Source of the DNA: an uncultured Clostridium sp.
GTDB taxonomy: Bacteria; Bacillota; Clostridia; Lachnospirales; Lachnospiraceae
Assembly (NCBI GenBank): GCA_902496665.1
Contig: CABVBU010000001.1
Location: forward strand, 1 to 64,000
Length of the DNA stretch: 64,000 nt
Direction of reading: 5' to 3'
The position numbers and the translations under genes are program-made. Below the pieces are notes generated by a model. That model saw only the letters and a program-made list of their open reading frames with translations. It was not told the DNA's origin and did not search any database. Every line of letters starts with the position of its first letter. The first letter of the stretch is position 1. Positions 53,617 through 62,318 of the stretch are shown piece after piece.

Positions 53617-55020
53617 TCATTCAGCATCTTTCGTATATTTCTGTCTCTTCCGGACGAACGTCGACGGTGTCATTCCGAGGCTCTCAGCAGCCTCACGGAC
53701 GTTTCCGTACTTCTCGTAGGCATGGTTGATATATTCCAGCTCCAGCTCTTCCATAGCGGTTTTTAAGTCCTTTACAGGGTCGAGGACTCTGGACTTTGTC
53801 TCCGGGCGATCTTCCACTGTGAATAAGTGGAGAGCATCGGGACCGATCTCGTCCTCGTTGCTGATGATGACAGCCCGCTCAATAATGTTTCTGAGCTCAC
53901 GGATATTTCCGGGCCAGCTGTAGTCCTGCATCATCTTGGCGGAAAGAGGGGAGAGATATTTTTTTAAATCATATTTTCGGTTTAAGGTCTGTAAAAAGAG
54001 CTGCGCCAACGGCAGAATGTCATCCGGGCGTTCCCTGAGCGGCGGGATATGGACCGGGAAGATCATCAGACGGTAATAGAGATCCTGACGGAATGTCTTC
54101 TGCTTTACCATCTCCTCGAGATCACGGTTTGTAGCAGCAAGGACCCGGACGTCCACTTTTACCGGCTTTCTGCCGCCGATCCGTTCAAATTCCTGCTCCT
54201 GTAAGACACGCAGAAGTTTTACCTGCATATCGAGGGGCAGCTCGCCTACCTCGTCGAGGAAGATCGTTCCGGTGTTCGCCAGCTCGAACAGACCCATTTT
54301 GCCATTTTTGTCAGCTCCCGTGAATGCACCCTTTTCATATCCAAATAACTCACTTTCTACCAGATTGGCAGGGATCGCGCCACAGTTTACTTTGATAAAC
54401 GGTTTATTTTTTCTGGCGCTGTGCTGATAAATATATTTCGCAAAGACTTCTTTTCCGACTCCGGTTTCACCGAACAGGATCACGGTTGTATCAAGGGGCG
54501 CTACCCGGTCGATCATGGACAGGATCTTTTCGGTTCTGGAGTCCTCCACCACCATACTGCATTGATTCCGGTGGCTCGTTCGGATTCTTAAAAGTTCTTC
54601 CCTCAGGAGATTTCCCTCGGTTTTCAGATGTGTGGCCTCTTCCTTCAGGTGGTAGAGCTCGGTGATGTCACGCACGTTCGTGATCACCAGAACGATCTCA
54701 TTCTTATTGTTAAAGATCGGACTGCTTGTGATAAGCGCCCGTTTTCCGGTCTTAAATTCCTGCTGGATCGTGATCGGCCGCTTCTGCTCCATCGCCATCA
54801 GCGTTCCGGAAGCGGAGATCGTTCCATTTTTTACAAGCTCCCTCATGTTGACGCCTAATACCTCGGACGCCTTCAATCCGGAGATCGTAAGATAGGAGCG
54901 GTTTACTTTCAGGGTATTTGCCTGACCGTCCGTGATGTAGATCCCGTCAAAGGAATGTTCAATCACCGTATCCAGCAGTTCGTTGCTAAACACTGCTTCA
55001 TTTGTTTTTGTATATCCCAT
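53617..55020 (-). CDS. Sigma-54-dependent enhancer-binding protein with PAS domain
   Basis: 467 aa. Residues about 12-125 form a PAS sensor ('VIEHSFDGIYITDGQANTLKVN ... GLKASEVLG'), followed by a short coiled coil. The AAA+ domain has Walker A 'GETGVGKE' (184-191) and an intact 'GAFTGA' loop (231-236), needed to contact sigma-54. 'DYSWPGNIRELRNIIERAV' and a C-terminal Fis-type HTH ('NVREAAESLGMTPSTFVRKRQKY') complete it. It likely senses a small ligand and activates the divergent -24/-12 promoters at 59747 and 60135. Confidence 0.93.
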   Translation of the reverse strand: MGYTKTNEAVFSNELLDTVIEHSFDGIYITDGQANTLKVNRSYLTISGLKASEVLGVNMRELVKNGTISASGTLMAMEQKRPITIQQEFKTGKRALITSSPIFNNKNEIVLVITNVRDITELYHLKEEATHLKTEGNLLREELLRIRTSHRNQCSMVVEDSRTEKILSMIDRVAPLDTTVILFGETGVGKEVFAKYIYQHSARKNKPFIKVNCGAIPANLVESELFGYEKGAFTGADKNGKMGLFELANTGTIFLDEVGELPLDMQVKLLRVLQEQEFERIGGRKPVKVDVRVLAATNRDLEEMVKQKTFRQDLYYRLMIFPVHIPPLRERPDDILPLAQLFLQTLNRKYDLKKYLSPLSAKMMQDYSWPGNIRELRNIIERAVIISNEDEIGPDALHLFTVEDRPETKSRVLDPVKDLKTAMEELELEYINHAYEKYGNVREAAESLGMTPSTFVRKRQKYTKDAE

Positions 55021-55073
55021 ATGTAATTCCCCTACACAATTTGATCAGTATCGATTGGAAAATTCCAACCTTC

Positions 55074-55102
55074 ATTATACCATATTGTTAAATAAATATC
55101 TA
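55074..55102 (-). promoter_or_regulatory. Sigma-A promoter of the enhancer-binding protein gene
   Basis: On the minus strand TAGATA (55097-55102), 17-base spacer, perfect TATAAT (55074-55079), 53 bases before the start codon. Confidence 0.65.
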
Positions 55103-55219
55103 TACAGAAACTCATGTGCAGTGTCTTAAACAGGTAACTGAACACGTTCTTAGCATGGCTTTAACATCCCGAAAATTGCAGGTTGGCAGGTGCGCGTTTG
55201 GGGGTATGACAACACAAAA

Positions 55220-55246
55220 CCGGCAGACCTGTGGGTGGTCTGCCGG
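55220..55246 (-). terminator. Terminator of the 4-hydroxybutyrate operon
   Basis: CCGGCAGACC / GGTCTGCCGG, a perfect 10-bp stem with a 7-base loop, followed on the minus strand by TTTTGTG. Confidence 0.85.
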
Positions 55247-55298
55247 GGAAAAGGGGGTATTGGAGATTATTTCAATATTTCAACTATAAAAGAGGATT

Positions 55299-56669
55299 TT
55301 ATTCTGCCTGTGCGTTTAATGTTTTTTCCGGAACCTCAACGCTCTTGAAATGTCCGTAGATCAGAACGTAGAGGATAACGCCGACTGCGAGTCCCCAGCT
55401 TGCGCCTTTGATCGCGAGAACAGCTGCCATAACACCGGCGAGTCCGCGCTCGGAATCTGTACGGATCATGCTGAGTCCGATCTGGCAGCAGACAAAGCCC
55501 TGCACGATAAGAGTCAGAGACAAAGCTGCTGGAAGGATCGGCTGTACGAAGGATGCAACCGGAACGAGGGATACGCAGATAAATGTGGACCAGCGGAATG
55601 TACCGACACCGCTGAAGATAGAATCCATTGCTTTTCTTCCATCTTTGTATCGCTCGGAAACTGCTGCTGTAACGGCTGCCCAAAGCGGACCGCAAAGACT
55701 CGGATACGGGCAGATGAATGCCATAACGATGTTTCGGATCGCACTGATGATGTTGGAACGGTTTGCGTTGAAGTCGATATGTTCATCTGTGCGGACTTCC
55801 TCTGCGCTTCGGATCAGCTGCTCACTGGATACGAAATCACCGAATGCAATAATGTAAACAGCGATAGCTGTCGGGATAACGGAGATGATCTTTCCGATAC
55901 TCGGGAAACCGATCGCAAACGGACTTAAGGTATTCCAGATGATCGCGAAATCCGGAATCTTGATGATGGAACCAAGAACCAGATTCGGGGCCGGAAGCTC
56001 ACCGGAGAGAGGTCCTATGATCACGGCTACGATGACCGCCGGCAGCATGCCGAAGTTGCCGACCATGTACCACAATTTATTCTTTGTCTTCATCTTCCTA
56101 AACAAAAGTGAGAAGAGAAGGAAATATGCAAAGATGGAACCGACAAGAACGGTTACCGGATAGAGACCGGCACGTCCACCTTCCTTGAATTCACCCATAA
56201 TTGCGGAGAAACCTGCGCCGAGGAGAATACCGGCTTTGATCGCGTTCGGGATCGCGCCGATGATCTTGCTCGCAAGGCCGGTGATTCCCATGAAGAGGAA
56301 GATCAATCCGACAACAAGCTGTAAAGCAATCATGGTTTGAACACGCTCAGGTCCCTGTTCTGTCAGAGTTAAAAACGCGGTGACAAGCGGGATCGCAGGT
56401 GTGATCCATCCCGGAACTACCGGATCGCCCAGCAGGGAATGGAGGTTATAAAAGAAACCGTTGATGATAACCATGCTCCATGCGACTTCATAAGGAACAC
56501 CTAAGAGATCCTGAAGAACCGGAATCGCACCGAGACAGGTCGAACACATTAAGATCGCCTGAAGACATTCAGAAATTTCCCAGCGATAATGGATAAACGG
56601 GATTCGGATCTTAAATGGACCGGCAGGAATAAAGGGCTGTTCTTTGCCATTTTCACGATGTAAGGCCAT
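55299..56669 (-). CDS. Multi-pass permease (NCS2/SulP-like fold)
   Basis: 456 aa, about 12-14 membrane helices. 'GPFKIRIPFIHYRWEISECLQAILMCSTCLGAIPVLQDLLGVPYEVAW' and 'PVVPGWITPAIPLVTAFL' resemble the N-terminal half of nucleobase or sulfate permeases, and 'AIAVYIIAFGDFVSSEQLI' the second half. The true substrate is not known; position behind the CoA-transferase gene points to 4-hydroxybutyrate or a related carboxylate. ATG at 56669 follows TAGGAG. Confidence 0.75.
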   Translation of the reverse strand: MALHRENGKEQPFIPAGPFKIRIPFIHYRWEISECLQAILMCSTCLGAIPVLQDLLGVPYEVAWSMVIINGFFYNLHSLLGDPVVPGWITPAIPLVTAFLTLTEQGPERVQTMIALQLVVGLIFLFMGITGLASKIIGAIPNAIKAGILLGAGFSAIMGEFKEGGRAGLYPVTVLVGSIFAYFLLFSLLFRKMKTKNKLWYMVGNFGMLPAVIVAVIIGPLSGELPAPNLVLGSIIKIPDFAIIWNTLSPFAIGFPSIGKIISVIPTAIAVYIIAFGDFVSSEQLIRSAEEVRTDEHIDFNANRSNIISAIRNIVMAFICPYPSLCGPLWAAVTAAVSERYKDGRKAMDSIFSGVGTFRWSTFICVSLVPVASFVQPILPAALSLTLIVQGFVCCQIGLSMIRTDSERGLAGVMAAVLAIKGASWGLAVGVILYVLIYGHFKSVEVPEKTLNAQAE

Positions 56670-56807
56670 ATGTGTAACTCCTATCATACATTATGGAAGT
56701 GCAGTCCCGTACCGGAAGACGATCAGTAACTGAAAGGCCGGTACAGGACTGATGGTTCATCCTGCCGTATCCCGAGGGCACCGGACTAACGGCAGGGAGT
56801 TCGTCGT

Positions 56808-58118
56808 TTACTCATAGGAACAGTGGAACCGCTCCTCGTAAACCTTCTTTAACTCGTCGCGGAAATTCGGGTGGGCGATCTCGATCAGAGCATGCGCACG
56901 CTGTTTTAAAGTCTTTCCGGACAATTTTGCAATACCATATTCTGTGATGACGTAATCCACGTCATTTCTGGAGGTTGTGACGGCTGCGCCTTCGTCAAGC
57001 AGCGGAACGATCTTGGAAACCGTTCCCTTTGCGGCTGTGGACGGGAAAGCGAGAATGGAACGGCCGTTCTTTGCCATGGCAGCACCGCGGACGAAATCCA
57101 CCTGACCTCCGACACCGGAAATCTGGGTGTAACCGACTGTTTCGGAAGCAGCCTGTCCCATCAGGTCGATCTGGACGCAGGAGTTGATGGAAACGATATT
57201 ATCCTCTTTCATGACAACGACCGGATCATTTACATAGCTGACCGGATACATCTCAACATCCGGGTTGTTGTTTACGAAATCGTAGAGTCTCTTTGTACCC
57301 ATTAAGAAGTTCGCAACAAACTTGCCGACATGAGTCTTTTTCTTTGTATTTGTGATCACACCTTTTTCAACGAGTTCTACAACGCCGTCGGAGAACATCT
57401 CGGAGTGGATACCGAGGTCTTTCTTCTCTGTTAAGAAGAGGAGAACCGCGTCCGGAATTGCGCCGATACCAAGCTGAAGAGTGTCACCGTCATGGATCAG
57501 GGATGCACAGTTTGCGCCGATAGCGCGTTCTACATCGCCGATCTTCGGCGGAGCCAGTTCAATGATCGGGGCATCGTGTTCCACGATAGCAGCTACATTC
57601 TTGTCAGATACGTTGATGCAGCTGTCGCCGCCTGTTCTCGGAAGCTCGTGGTTTACCTGGACGATGACTGTCTTTGCGGCTCTTGCTGCCGGAAGAGAGT
57701 AGTCGATGGAGATTCCAAGGCTCATGTTTCCGTTTTCATCCGGCGGAGTTGCCTGAACCATTGCAACATCGACCGGGAGACTTCCGTTTGTAAATAACTG
57801 CGGAATGCGGTAGAAGAAGCACGGAGTATAGTCACCGCGGCCTTCTGCGACTGCTTTTCTTGTAGTGCCGCCAACGAAAAGAGCGTTGTGGCGGAAATGG
57901 GATTCCATACCAGGCTGTGCGTAGCCGGCTTTCCCCATTGCAACCATGTGGACGATCTCCACATCATGGTAGCTTTCAGCATTTGCAACCATAGCGTCTA
58001 CTAAGTAGGACGGTTCGCCGCAGGCATGACCAATTACGACGCGGTTGCCGGATTTGATAAGCTCCACTGCCTTTTCGGCAGTGGTGAGCTTAGATTTGTA
58101 TTCGTTTTCCCAACTCAT
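56808..58118 (-). CDS. abfT: 4-hydroxybutyrate CoA-transferase (acetyl-CoA hydrolase/transferase family)
   Basis: 436 aa. 'VVIGHACGEPSYLVDAMVANAESYHDVEIVHMVAMGKAGY', 'LQLGIGAIPDAVLLFL' and 'GIHSEMFSDGVVELVEKG' (catalytic Glu) match AbfT of amino-acid fermenting Clostridia. It transfers CoA from acetyl-CoA or similar to 4-hydroxybutyrate. 'GQAASETVGYTQISGVGGQVDFVRGAAMAKNGRSILAFPSTA' completes the family pattern. GGGAGG precedes the ATG; the gene starts 18 bases after abfD. Confidence 0.9.
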   Translation of the reverse strand: MSWENEYKSKLTTAEKAVELIKSGNRVVIGHACGEPSYLVDAMVANAESYHDVEIVHMVAMGKAGYAQPGMESHFRHNALFVGGTTRKAVAEGRGDYTPCFFYRIPQLFTNGSLPVDVAMVQATPPDENGNMSLGISIDYSLPAARAAKTVIVQVNHELPRTGGDSCINVSDKNVAAIVEHDAPIIELAPPKIGDVERAIGANCASLIHDGDTLQLGIGAIPDAVLLFLTEKKDLGIHSEMFSDGVVELVEKGVITNTKKKTHVGKFVANFLMGTKRLYDFVNNNPDVEMYPVSYVNDPVVVMKEDNIVSINSCVQIDLMGQAASETVGYTQISGVGGQVDFVRGAAMAKNGRSILAFPSTAAKGTVSKIVPLLDEGAAVTTSRNDVDYVITEYGIAKLSGKTLKQRAHALIEIAHPNFRDELKKVYEERFHCSYE

Positions 58119-58136
58119 GGAAGATACCTCCCGTTA

Positions 58137-59588
58137 TTATTCTGTGATTTTCGCGATATCTTTCGCAAGTTTCTTCTTCATTGCGAGGTTGCCCTGACGG
58201 GAGATCATGATTCTCTGAGCCTGCGGGGAACCTGCGCCGTGCATGGACTCTGTGCGGTATCCGACAGCGGCTGCGCCAAGAGTCAGGTTCTCGATGAGTC
58301 TCATGATGCGGAGACGGTTTTCTGTGGAAACAGCGTTTACACCGCGGAAATATTTGTCAACATACTTGCCCAGGAACGGATCCTTTAAGTCCTTCTCGGA
58401 CGGTGCGGTAACCATAAGACCACCGGCGATATCCTCTGCAAGACGAGCGATCTCGTACGGGAATCTTGTAACGTTCTGCTTGCAGACGTTTGCGAGAAGA
58501 AGGTCGATCAGGTAGTTGCCGGATTTTGTTGGACGGCCTTCTGCGGAGCATGCAATACCACAGCAGTAAAGGGTCTCATTTAAGTGAGTCATCTCGATGA
58601 GCTTGTCCTTGATATGGGATGCCTTCTGAGCGCCGTTGAAGTCTGCGGCAACGGCAGCAGCACCGATCAGGACATCACCGACACCAACCTTACATCCGCC
58701 GTAGGACTGTCTGTGGTAGCCTGCGAAACGCTCAACCAGAACACCTGCGAACTCGTTCTCGCCGTTTAAGAAGATACGGTCATTCGGTACGAATACATCA
58801 TCGAAGATTACGAGAGCCTCTGTTCCGCCGAACTGGGAGTTTCCTACATCGATCTCGCTGCCCTCAAGCTTTCTTGTATCACAGGACTGACGGCCGACGA
58901 TCATGAAGATGCCCTTTGCGTCTGTCGGAACTGCGAATGCAACTGCGTAGTCCTTGTCGTCCTCGCCCATCGCCTGTGTCGGCATTACGATAACCTCGTG
59001 GGAGTTTACGAAACCTGTCTGGTGAGCTTTCGCGCCGCGGACAACGATTCCGTCCGGTCTTCTCTCAACGACTCTTAAGTAAAGATCCGGATCTGCCTGT
59101 AAGTGCGGCGGAAGGGAACGGTCACCCTTCGGGTCTGTCATAGCGCCGTCAACGGTGTAGTCATGCTCCTGAACGTACTGGAGGAACTTCTTGAAGTTCT
59201 CATGGTAGTGTGTTCCGTACTTTTCATCTGTCTCATAGGTTGTGCTGTAAACGGCGTTGAAGGCGTCCATGCCGACACAGCGCTGGAAACAGGCTGCGGT
59301 CTTCTGTCCACAGAGTCTCTGCATTTTAACCTTTTTGATCAGGTCATCGGTGCTCTGATGGATATGTGTGAAACGGTTGATGGTCTCACCTGTAAGAATG
59401 GACTTTGCTGTCATTAAGTCTGCATACTCCGGATCCTGTGCAAGATCATAAGTTGCCTTTACAGAGTTTAAGGACGGACGAAGGATCGGGTCATCGACGG
59501 GATTCTCGATCTTCTTACCAAACATATAAACCTGAAGATTTAATTTTCTCATGCTCTCTACATACTGTTCGCCTGTCATTAATGCCAT
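58137..59588 (-). CDS. abfD: 4-hydroxybutyryl-CoA dehydratase / vinylacetyl-CoA isomerase
   Basis: 483 aa. FAD and [4Fe-4S] enzyme that converts 4-hydroxybutyryl-CoA to crotonyl-CoA. The cluster region 'RLCGQKTAACFQRCVGMDA' has Cys 93, 100 and 104; 'AGYHRQSYGGCKVGVGD' supplies the His and Cys ligands known from the Clostridium aminobutyricum enzyme. 'QTGFVNSHEVIVMPT' and 'GTEALVIFDDVFVPNDRIF' are typical of the acyl-CoA-dehydrogenase-like fold. ATG at 59588 with AAGGGA ahead. First gene behind the sigma-54 promoter at 59747. Confidence 0.95.
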   Translation of the reverse strand: MALMTGEQYVESMRKLNLQVYMFGKKIENPVDDPILRPSLNSVKATYDLAQDPEYADLMTAKSILTGETINRFTHIHQSTDDLIKKVKMQRLCGQKTAACFQRCVGMDAFNAVYSTTYETDEKYGTHYHENFKKFLQYVQEHDYTVDGAMTDPKGDRSLPPHLQADPDLYLRVVERRPDGIVVRGAKAHQTGFVNSHEVIVMPTQAMGEDDKDYAVAFAVPTDAKGIFMIVGRQSCDTRKLEGSEIDVGNSQFGGTEALVIFDDVFVPNDRIFLNGENEFAGVLVERFAGYHRQSYGGCKVGVGDVLIGAAAVAADFNGAQKASHIKDKLIEMTHLNETLYCCGIACSAEGRPTKSGNYLIDLLLANVCKQNVTRFPYEIARLAEDIAGGLMVTAPSEKDLKDPFLGKYVDKYFRGVNAVSTENRLRIMRLIENLTLGAAAVGYRTESMHGAGSPQAQRIMISRQGNLAMKKKLAKDIAKITE

Positions 59589-59746
59589 AATACATGTTCC
59601 CTTCGCAGCCATTTTCGTTGCGGCTGCATCCTTTCCTGATAAGTTTTTGTGAGTAGCTGCTATACATCCGAAGGACTTCTGGTTCGCAGGTCCTTTTTGG
59701 AATTCATAAGCTCTTGTGTTCCGTTTTCGGAACTGACCTACTATAG

Positions 59747-59763
59747 AGCAATCCATGTGCCAA
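59747..59763 (-). promoter_or_regulatory. Sigma-54 (-24/-12) promoter of the abfD operon
   Basis: On the minus strand TTGGCAC-ATGGA-TTGCT, an exact match to the consensus TTGGCAC-N5-TTGCT, about 160 bases before the abfD ATG. Confidence 0.9.
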
Positions 59764-59989
59764 AGTTACAAAAGTTTGGGAGAGAATTTTTGAAAATTTA
59801 TTTTTTCGGGAGACAGGCGGAAAGAATATATTAAGGAAGAAAAGAATGACAGGGAACAAAAATAAAAAAGGGAATGAAACATGATGGAACAGAATCCTGA
59901 CGGAAGCGACCGGAGAACTGGGACCAGAACAGGGATTTTCTCCTCGATTTCCGGAAAAATCTGTTGCATAAATGAAATAAATTGTCATT

Positions 59990-60007
59990 TGTTGCAAAAA
60001 CGCAACA
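59990..60007. promoter_or_regulatory. Probable activator-binding site (UAS)
   Basis: TGTTGCAAAAACGCAACA, a perfect inverted repeat of 6-bp arms with a 6-base spacer, with another TGTTGC half-site at 59962-59967. It lies about 230 bases upstream of the minus-strand -24/-12 promoter and about 130 bases upstream of the plus-strand one, which is normal for enhancer-binding proteins. Confidence 0.7.
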
Positions 60008-60134
60008 GAAAGGCGCCGGAATATGGAATGAGATTCCCTGAGATAAAGAAAAATGGAATATGGAACGCGGATAAAAGGCCTGAAAACCGGGCAGTCCGTG
60101 GACGGACGATGCGGTTCCCTGAAAACCGGGGTGA

Positions 60135-60151
60135 TTGGCATAAAAATTGCT
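60135..60151 (+). promoter_or_regulatory. Sigma-54 (-24/-12) promoter of the NifU-LuxEC operon
   Basis: TTGGCAT-AAAAA-TTGCT on the plus strand, one base from the consensus, about 100 bases before the ATG at 60251. The whole 59589-60250 gap thus holds two divergent sigma-54 promoters and the shared inverted repeat. Confidence 0.9.
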
Positions 60152-60250
60152 CATAACTAAGGACAAAGAATCCGGCATGCCGTGTGTGTTCCGGATTCGG
60201 AACAACGAAAAAGACCCCGGTCTTTCGAGGGCAGATCAGGAGGTATCATA

Positions 60251-60547
60251 ATGATAGAAAGAATCGAAGAAGTATTGGAAGAGAAGGTCCGTCCGGCGCT
60301 GTTATCCCATGAGGGTGACGTGCAGATCGTAGAGTACGCGGATAGAGTTTTAAAAATCCGCCTGACCGGACACTGTTCCGGATGTCCGTCAGCGAGACTG
60401 ACAACGGAGGAGCTGATCGCGGCAGAGGTTAAAAAGGAGATCCCGGAGGTGAAGGAGGTTGTTCTCGTCAATGAGATCAGCCCGGAGCTTCTGGATTTCG
60501 CGAGAAAGCTTCTGAACCATAACCATGAAGCACAGGAATGCATATGA
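60251..60547 (+). CDS. NifU C-terminal-domain Fe-S scaffold-like protein
   Basis: 98 aa. 'IEEVLEEKVRPALLSHEGDVQIVEYADRVLKIRLTGHCSGCPSARLTTEELIAAEVKKEIPEV' is the NifU C-terminal (Nfu) domain with its CxxC motif (CSGC). Nfu proteins carry Fe-S clusters to client enzymes. AGGAGG precedes the ATG. First gene of the plus-strand sigma-54 operon; its stop overlaps the next ATG (ATGA). A plausible client is the Fe-S dehydratase AbfD or the Cys-rich domain encoded next. Confidence 0.88.
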   Translation: MIERIEEVLEEKVRPALLSHEGDVQIVEYADRVLKIRLTGHCSGCPSARLTTEELIAAEVKKEIPEVKEVVLVNEISPELLDFARKLLNHNHEAQECI

Positions 60548-61299
60548 GGATCGGCATCAAATACTGCGGCGGCTGCAATCCTGTATACAACAGGGGACGG
60601 CAGGTAAAACGCCTGGAGGAACAATTCCCGGAACATGAATTTGACTTTGCAGCCGGGGACATGAAAGAATGCGAAATCGGACTTGTTGTCTGCGGCTGCG
60701 TCCGGGCCTGTGCGTCAGTGGATGGGCTCGCGCCAGAGAAAAAGCTGTTTCTGCTCCCGACGGAGCGGAGCTTTTCTGAGGTAAAGACGTATCTGGAGCA
60801 GGACAGGGAAGCGAAAAAGAACGCGGAAGCCGGAGGCAGAAAAGATGCGATGCCGGAAGAAAAGACAGACAGGAGAATCCATGTTCACATCGGTGACACG
60901 GCAGAGGTTACAAAGACGTTCTTTAAGGATGATGTGGACAGGTTTGCGGCGCTCACCGGAGATTACAGCAGACTTCACACGGATGCGGAATTCGCAAAAA
61001 AAACGCCTTACGGAAAGCCGGTGGTTCACGGTGTTCTGGCGGCAAGCCTGATCTCAACAGTGATGGGCACGAAGCTTCCGGGTGAGGGGACTGTCTTTAT
61101 CGAAGAGCAGGTACGGTTTTTGAAGCCTGTTTTTTACGGGGATATGATCACCGCGAAGGTGACGTTTACAGCCTGTAAGGAACGGGAGGACGGTTACATT
61201 GGGACGTTTTCCGGAGTGTGTGAAAACCAGGCCCATGAGACGGTGGTATGGGCGGAATGCAGACAGTTCATGTCGAAGGAACTGTTTTTATGCAATTAG
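60544..61299 (+). CDS. Cys-rich domain fused to MaoC (R)-hydratase
   Basis: 251 aa. The first 60 residues carry 'IKYCGGCNPVYNRG' (Cys 8, 11) and 'CEIGLVVCGCVRACAS' (Cys 44, 51, 53, 57), a compact metal- or Fe-S-like domain. A charged linker leads to a MaoC-type hot-dog domain at about 108-245: 'DVDRFAALTGDYSRLHTDAEFAKKTPYGKPVVHGVLAAS' with the catalytic Asp and His of (R)-specific enoyl-CoA/ACP hydratases. Such enzymes interconvert crotonyl- and 3-hydroxybutyryl-thioesters, fitting the adjacent crotonyl-CoA-forming operon. The final codons and stop lie in a palindromic repeat. Confidence 0.85.
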   Translation: MRIGIKYCGGCNPVYNRGRQVKRLEEQFPEHEFDFAAGDMKECEIGLVVCGCVRACASVDGLAPEKKLFLLPTERSFSEVKTYLEQDREAKKNAEAGGRKDAMPEEKTDRRIHVHIGDTAEVTKTFFKDDVDRFAALTGDYSRLHTDAEFAKKTPYGKPVVHGVLAASLISTVMGTKLPGEGTVFIEEQVRFLKPVFYGDMITAKVTFTACKEREDGYIGTFSGVCENQAHETVVWAECRQFMSKELFLCN

Positions 61300-61327
61300 G
61301 AAATTCCGGGGAATTCCCTGTTGCACA
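61289..61327. repeat. Diverged palindromic repeat (family 2), copy 3
   Basis: TATGCAATTAGG ... AATTCCCTGTTGCACA, clearly related to the copies at 8450 and 46643. Its left arm contains the stop codon (TAG 61297-61299) of the MaoC fusion gene. Confidence 0.75.
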
Positions 61328-61414
61328 AAAGGCACAATCTTTTTGATGCAATAGAAAAAGAGAGATTTCATGGCAGAGATCAAAAATAAAAAGAATCAAG
61401 CGAGGGCAAATACA

Positions 61415-61654
61415 ATGACAAATCTTGAAAAATACAACAAAATTTTTATCGGAATGTTCCACAAGACAGAGGAGGAGCTTCCGGGCTTAAAGTACCGCGG
61501 AATTCCGCTCTGGGATTCGATCGGACATATGGATCTTGTAGGGGAGCTGGAAGAGGCGTTTGATATTCATATGGATACGCCGGATGTTCTGGATTTCACG
61601 TCCTATGAAAAGGGAAAAGAAGTTCTTGGACGCTACGGGGTAACGATTGAATAA
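61415..61654 (+). CDS. Acyl carrier protein
   Basis: 79 aa. 'IPLWDSIGHMDLVGELEEAFDIHM' contains the phosphopantetheine serine in a D-S-I-G-H context and the acidic helix that follows it. 'YNKIFIGMFHKTEEELP' is the usual helix 1. The ATG at 61415 gives the normal ACP length, with GAGGG about nine bases upstream; an in-frame ATG at 61370 would add 15 Lys/Asn-rich residues. Its last codons overlap the next gene. It probably carries the acyl group handled by the LuxE-LuxC fusion and the hydratase. Confidence 0.85.
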   Translation: MTNLEKYNKIFIGMFHKTEEELPGLKYRGIPLWDSIGHMDLVGELEEAFDIHMDTPDVLDFTSYEKGKEVLGRYGVTIE

Positions 61655-62318
61655 TCCATATCCGGACCGGATCTTCCGGATCGTGGAACCGGTGACGGAG
61701 AGCAACTGCTATGTGATCCGGGAAGAGGACAAATGCATGATCATCGATCCGAACGATTTTCCGGCGATCCGGGAGCTGCTGCAGAAATGGAATCTGATGC
61801 CGGGGCTGGTCCTTCTGACCCATGAACATTGTGACCACATCGGCGGATTAAATGAACTCCGGAGGACATATCCGGTAACAGTGGCGGCAACGGAGGCCTG
61901 CAGCGCAGGAATCGGGAATCAGACGAGAAATATGTCCCGCATGATGGAGACATTTTTGTACTTTAAAAGCGGGGAAAAGAAATTTGTACATTATCCGCCG
62001 TTTCAGTGCCGGAAGGCGGATCTGACATTTACGGACCGGATCTGTTGCAAATTTGCAACAAGGCAGCTGGAGCTGATCCCGCTTCCGGGGCATACCCCCG
62101 GGAGTATGGTGATTTGGTATGACGGATGTATCTTTTGCGGGGACTATCTTCTTCCGGGGGACAGGGTCGTTACGAGGCTGCCGGGAGGAGATGGGGACGC
62201 ATATGAAAAATATGCGAAACCCTGGCTGAAAACGATCCCGGATGGGACATGGATCTTTCCGGGACATGGAGAGCCGTTCCGGATGAACAGGGAGGTGAGG
62301 GAATTTCATGAATTATGA
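61647..62318 (+). CDS. Metallo-beta-lactamase-fold hydrolase (TTG start)
   Basis: 223 aa. The metal motif 'THEHCDHIGG' (HxHxDH) is intact, with further ligands in 'PLPGHTPGSMVIW', 'CGDYLL' and 'FPGHGEP'. Closest in pattern to glyoxalase II-like or thioester-cleaving members, so a thioesterase role on acyl-ACP or acyl-CoA is possible. It starts with TTG after GGGG and overlaps the ACP gene by eight bases. An 18-bp inverted repeat like the probable activator site lies inside it at 62043-62060. Confidence 0.85.
   Translation: MNNPYPDRIFRIVEPVTESNCYVIREEDKCMIIDPNDFPAIRELLQKWNLMPGLVLLTHEHCDHIGGLNELRRTYPVTVAATEACSAGIGNQTRNMSRMMETFLYFKSGEKKFVHYPPFQCRKADLTFTDRICCKFATRQLELIPLPGHTPGSMVIWYDGCIFCGDYLLPGDRVVTRLPGGDGDAYEKYAKPWLKTIPDGTWIFPGHGEPFRMNREVREFHEL
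62043..62060. promoter_or_regulatory. Intragenic copy of the probable activator site
   Basis: TGTTGCAAATTTGCAACA has the same 6-bp arms and spacing as 59990-60007. A one-mismatch copy, TGTTGCAAAAATGGAACA, is at 63175-63192. They may be extra enhancer sites or chance. Confidence 0.4.

Noticed and set aside
55183..55200. TTGGCAG sequence resembling a sigma-54 -24 element
   Set aside because: No TTGC-type -12 element follows at the right spacing, and it points towards a terminator.
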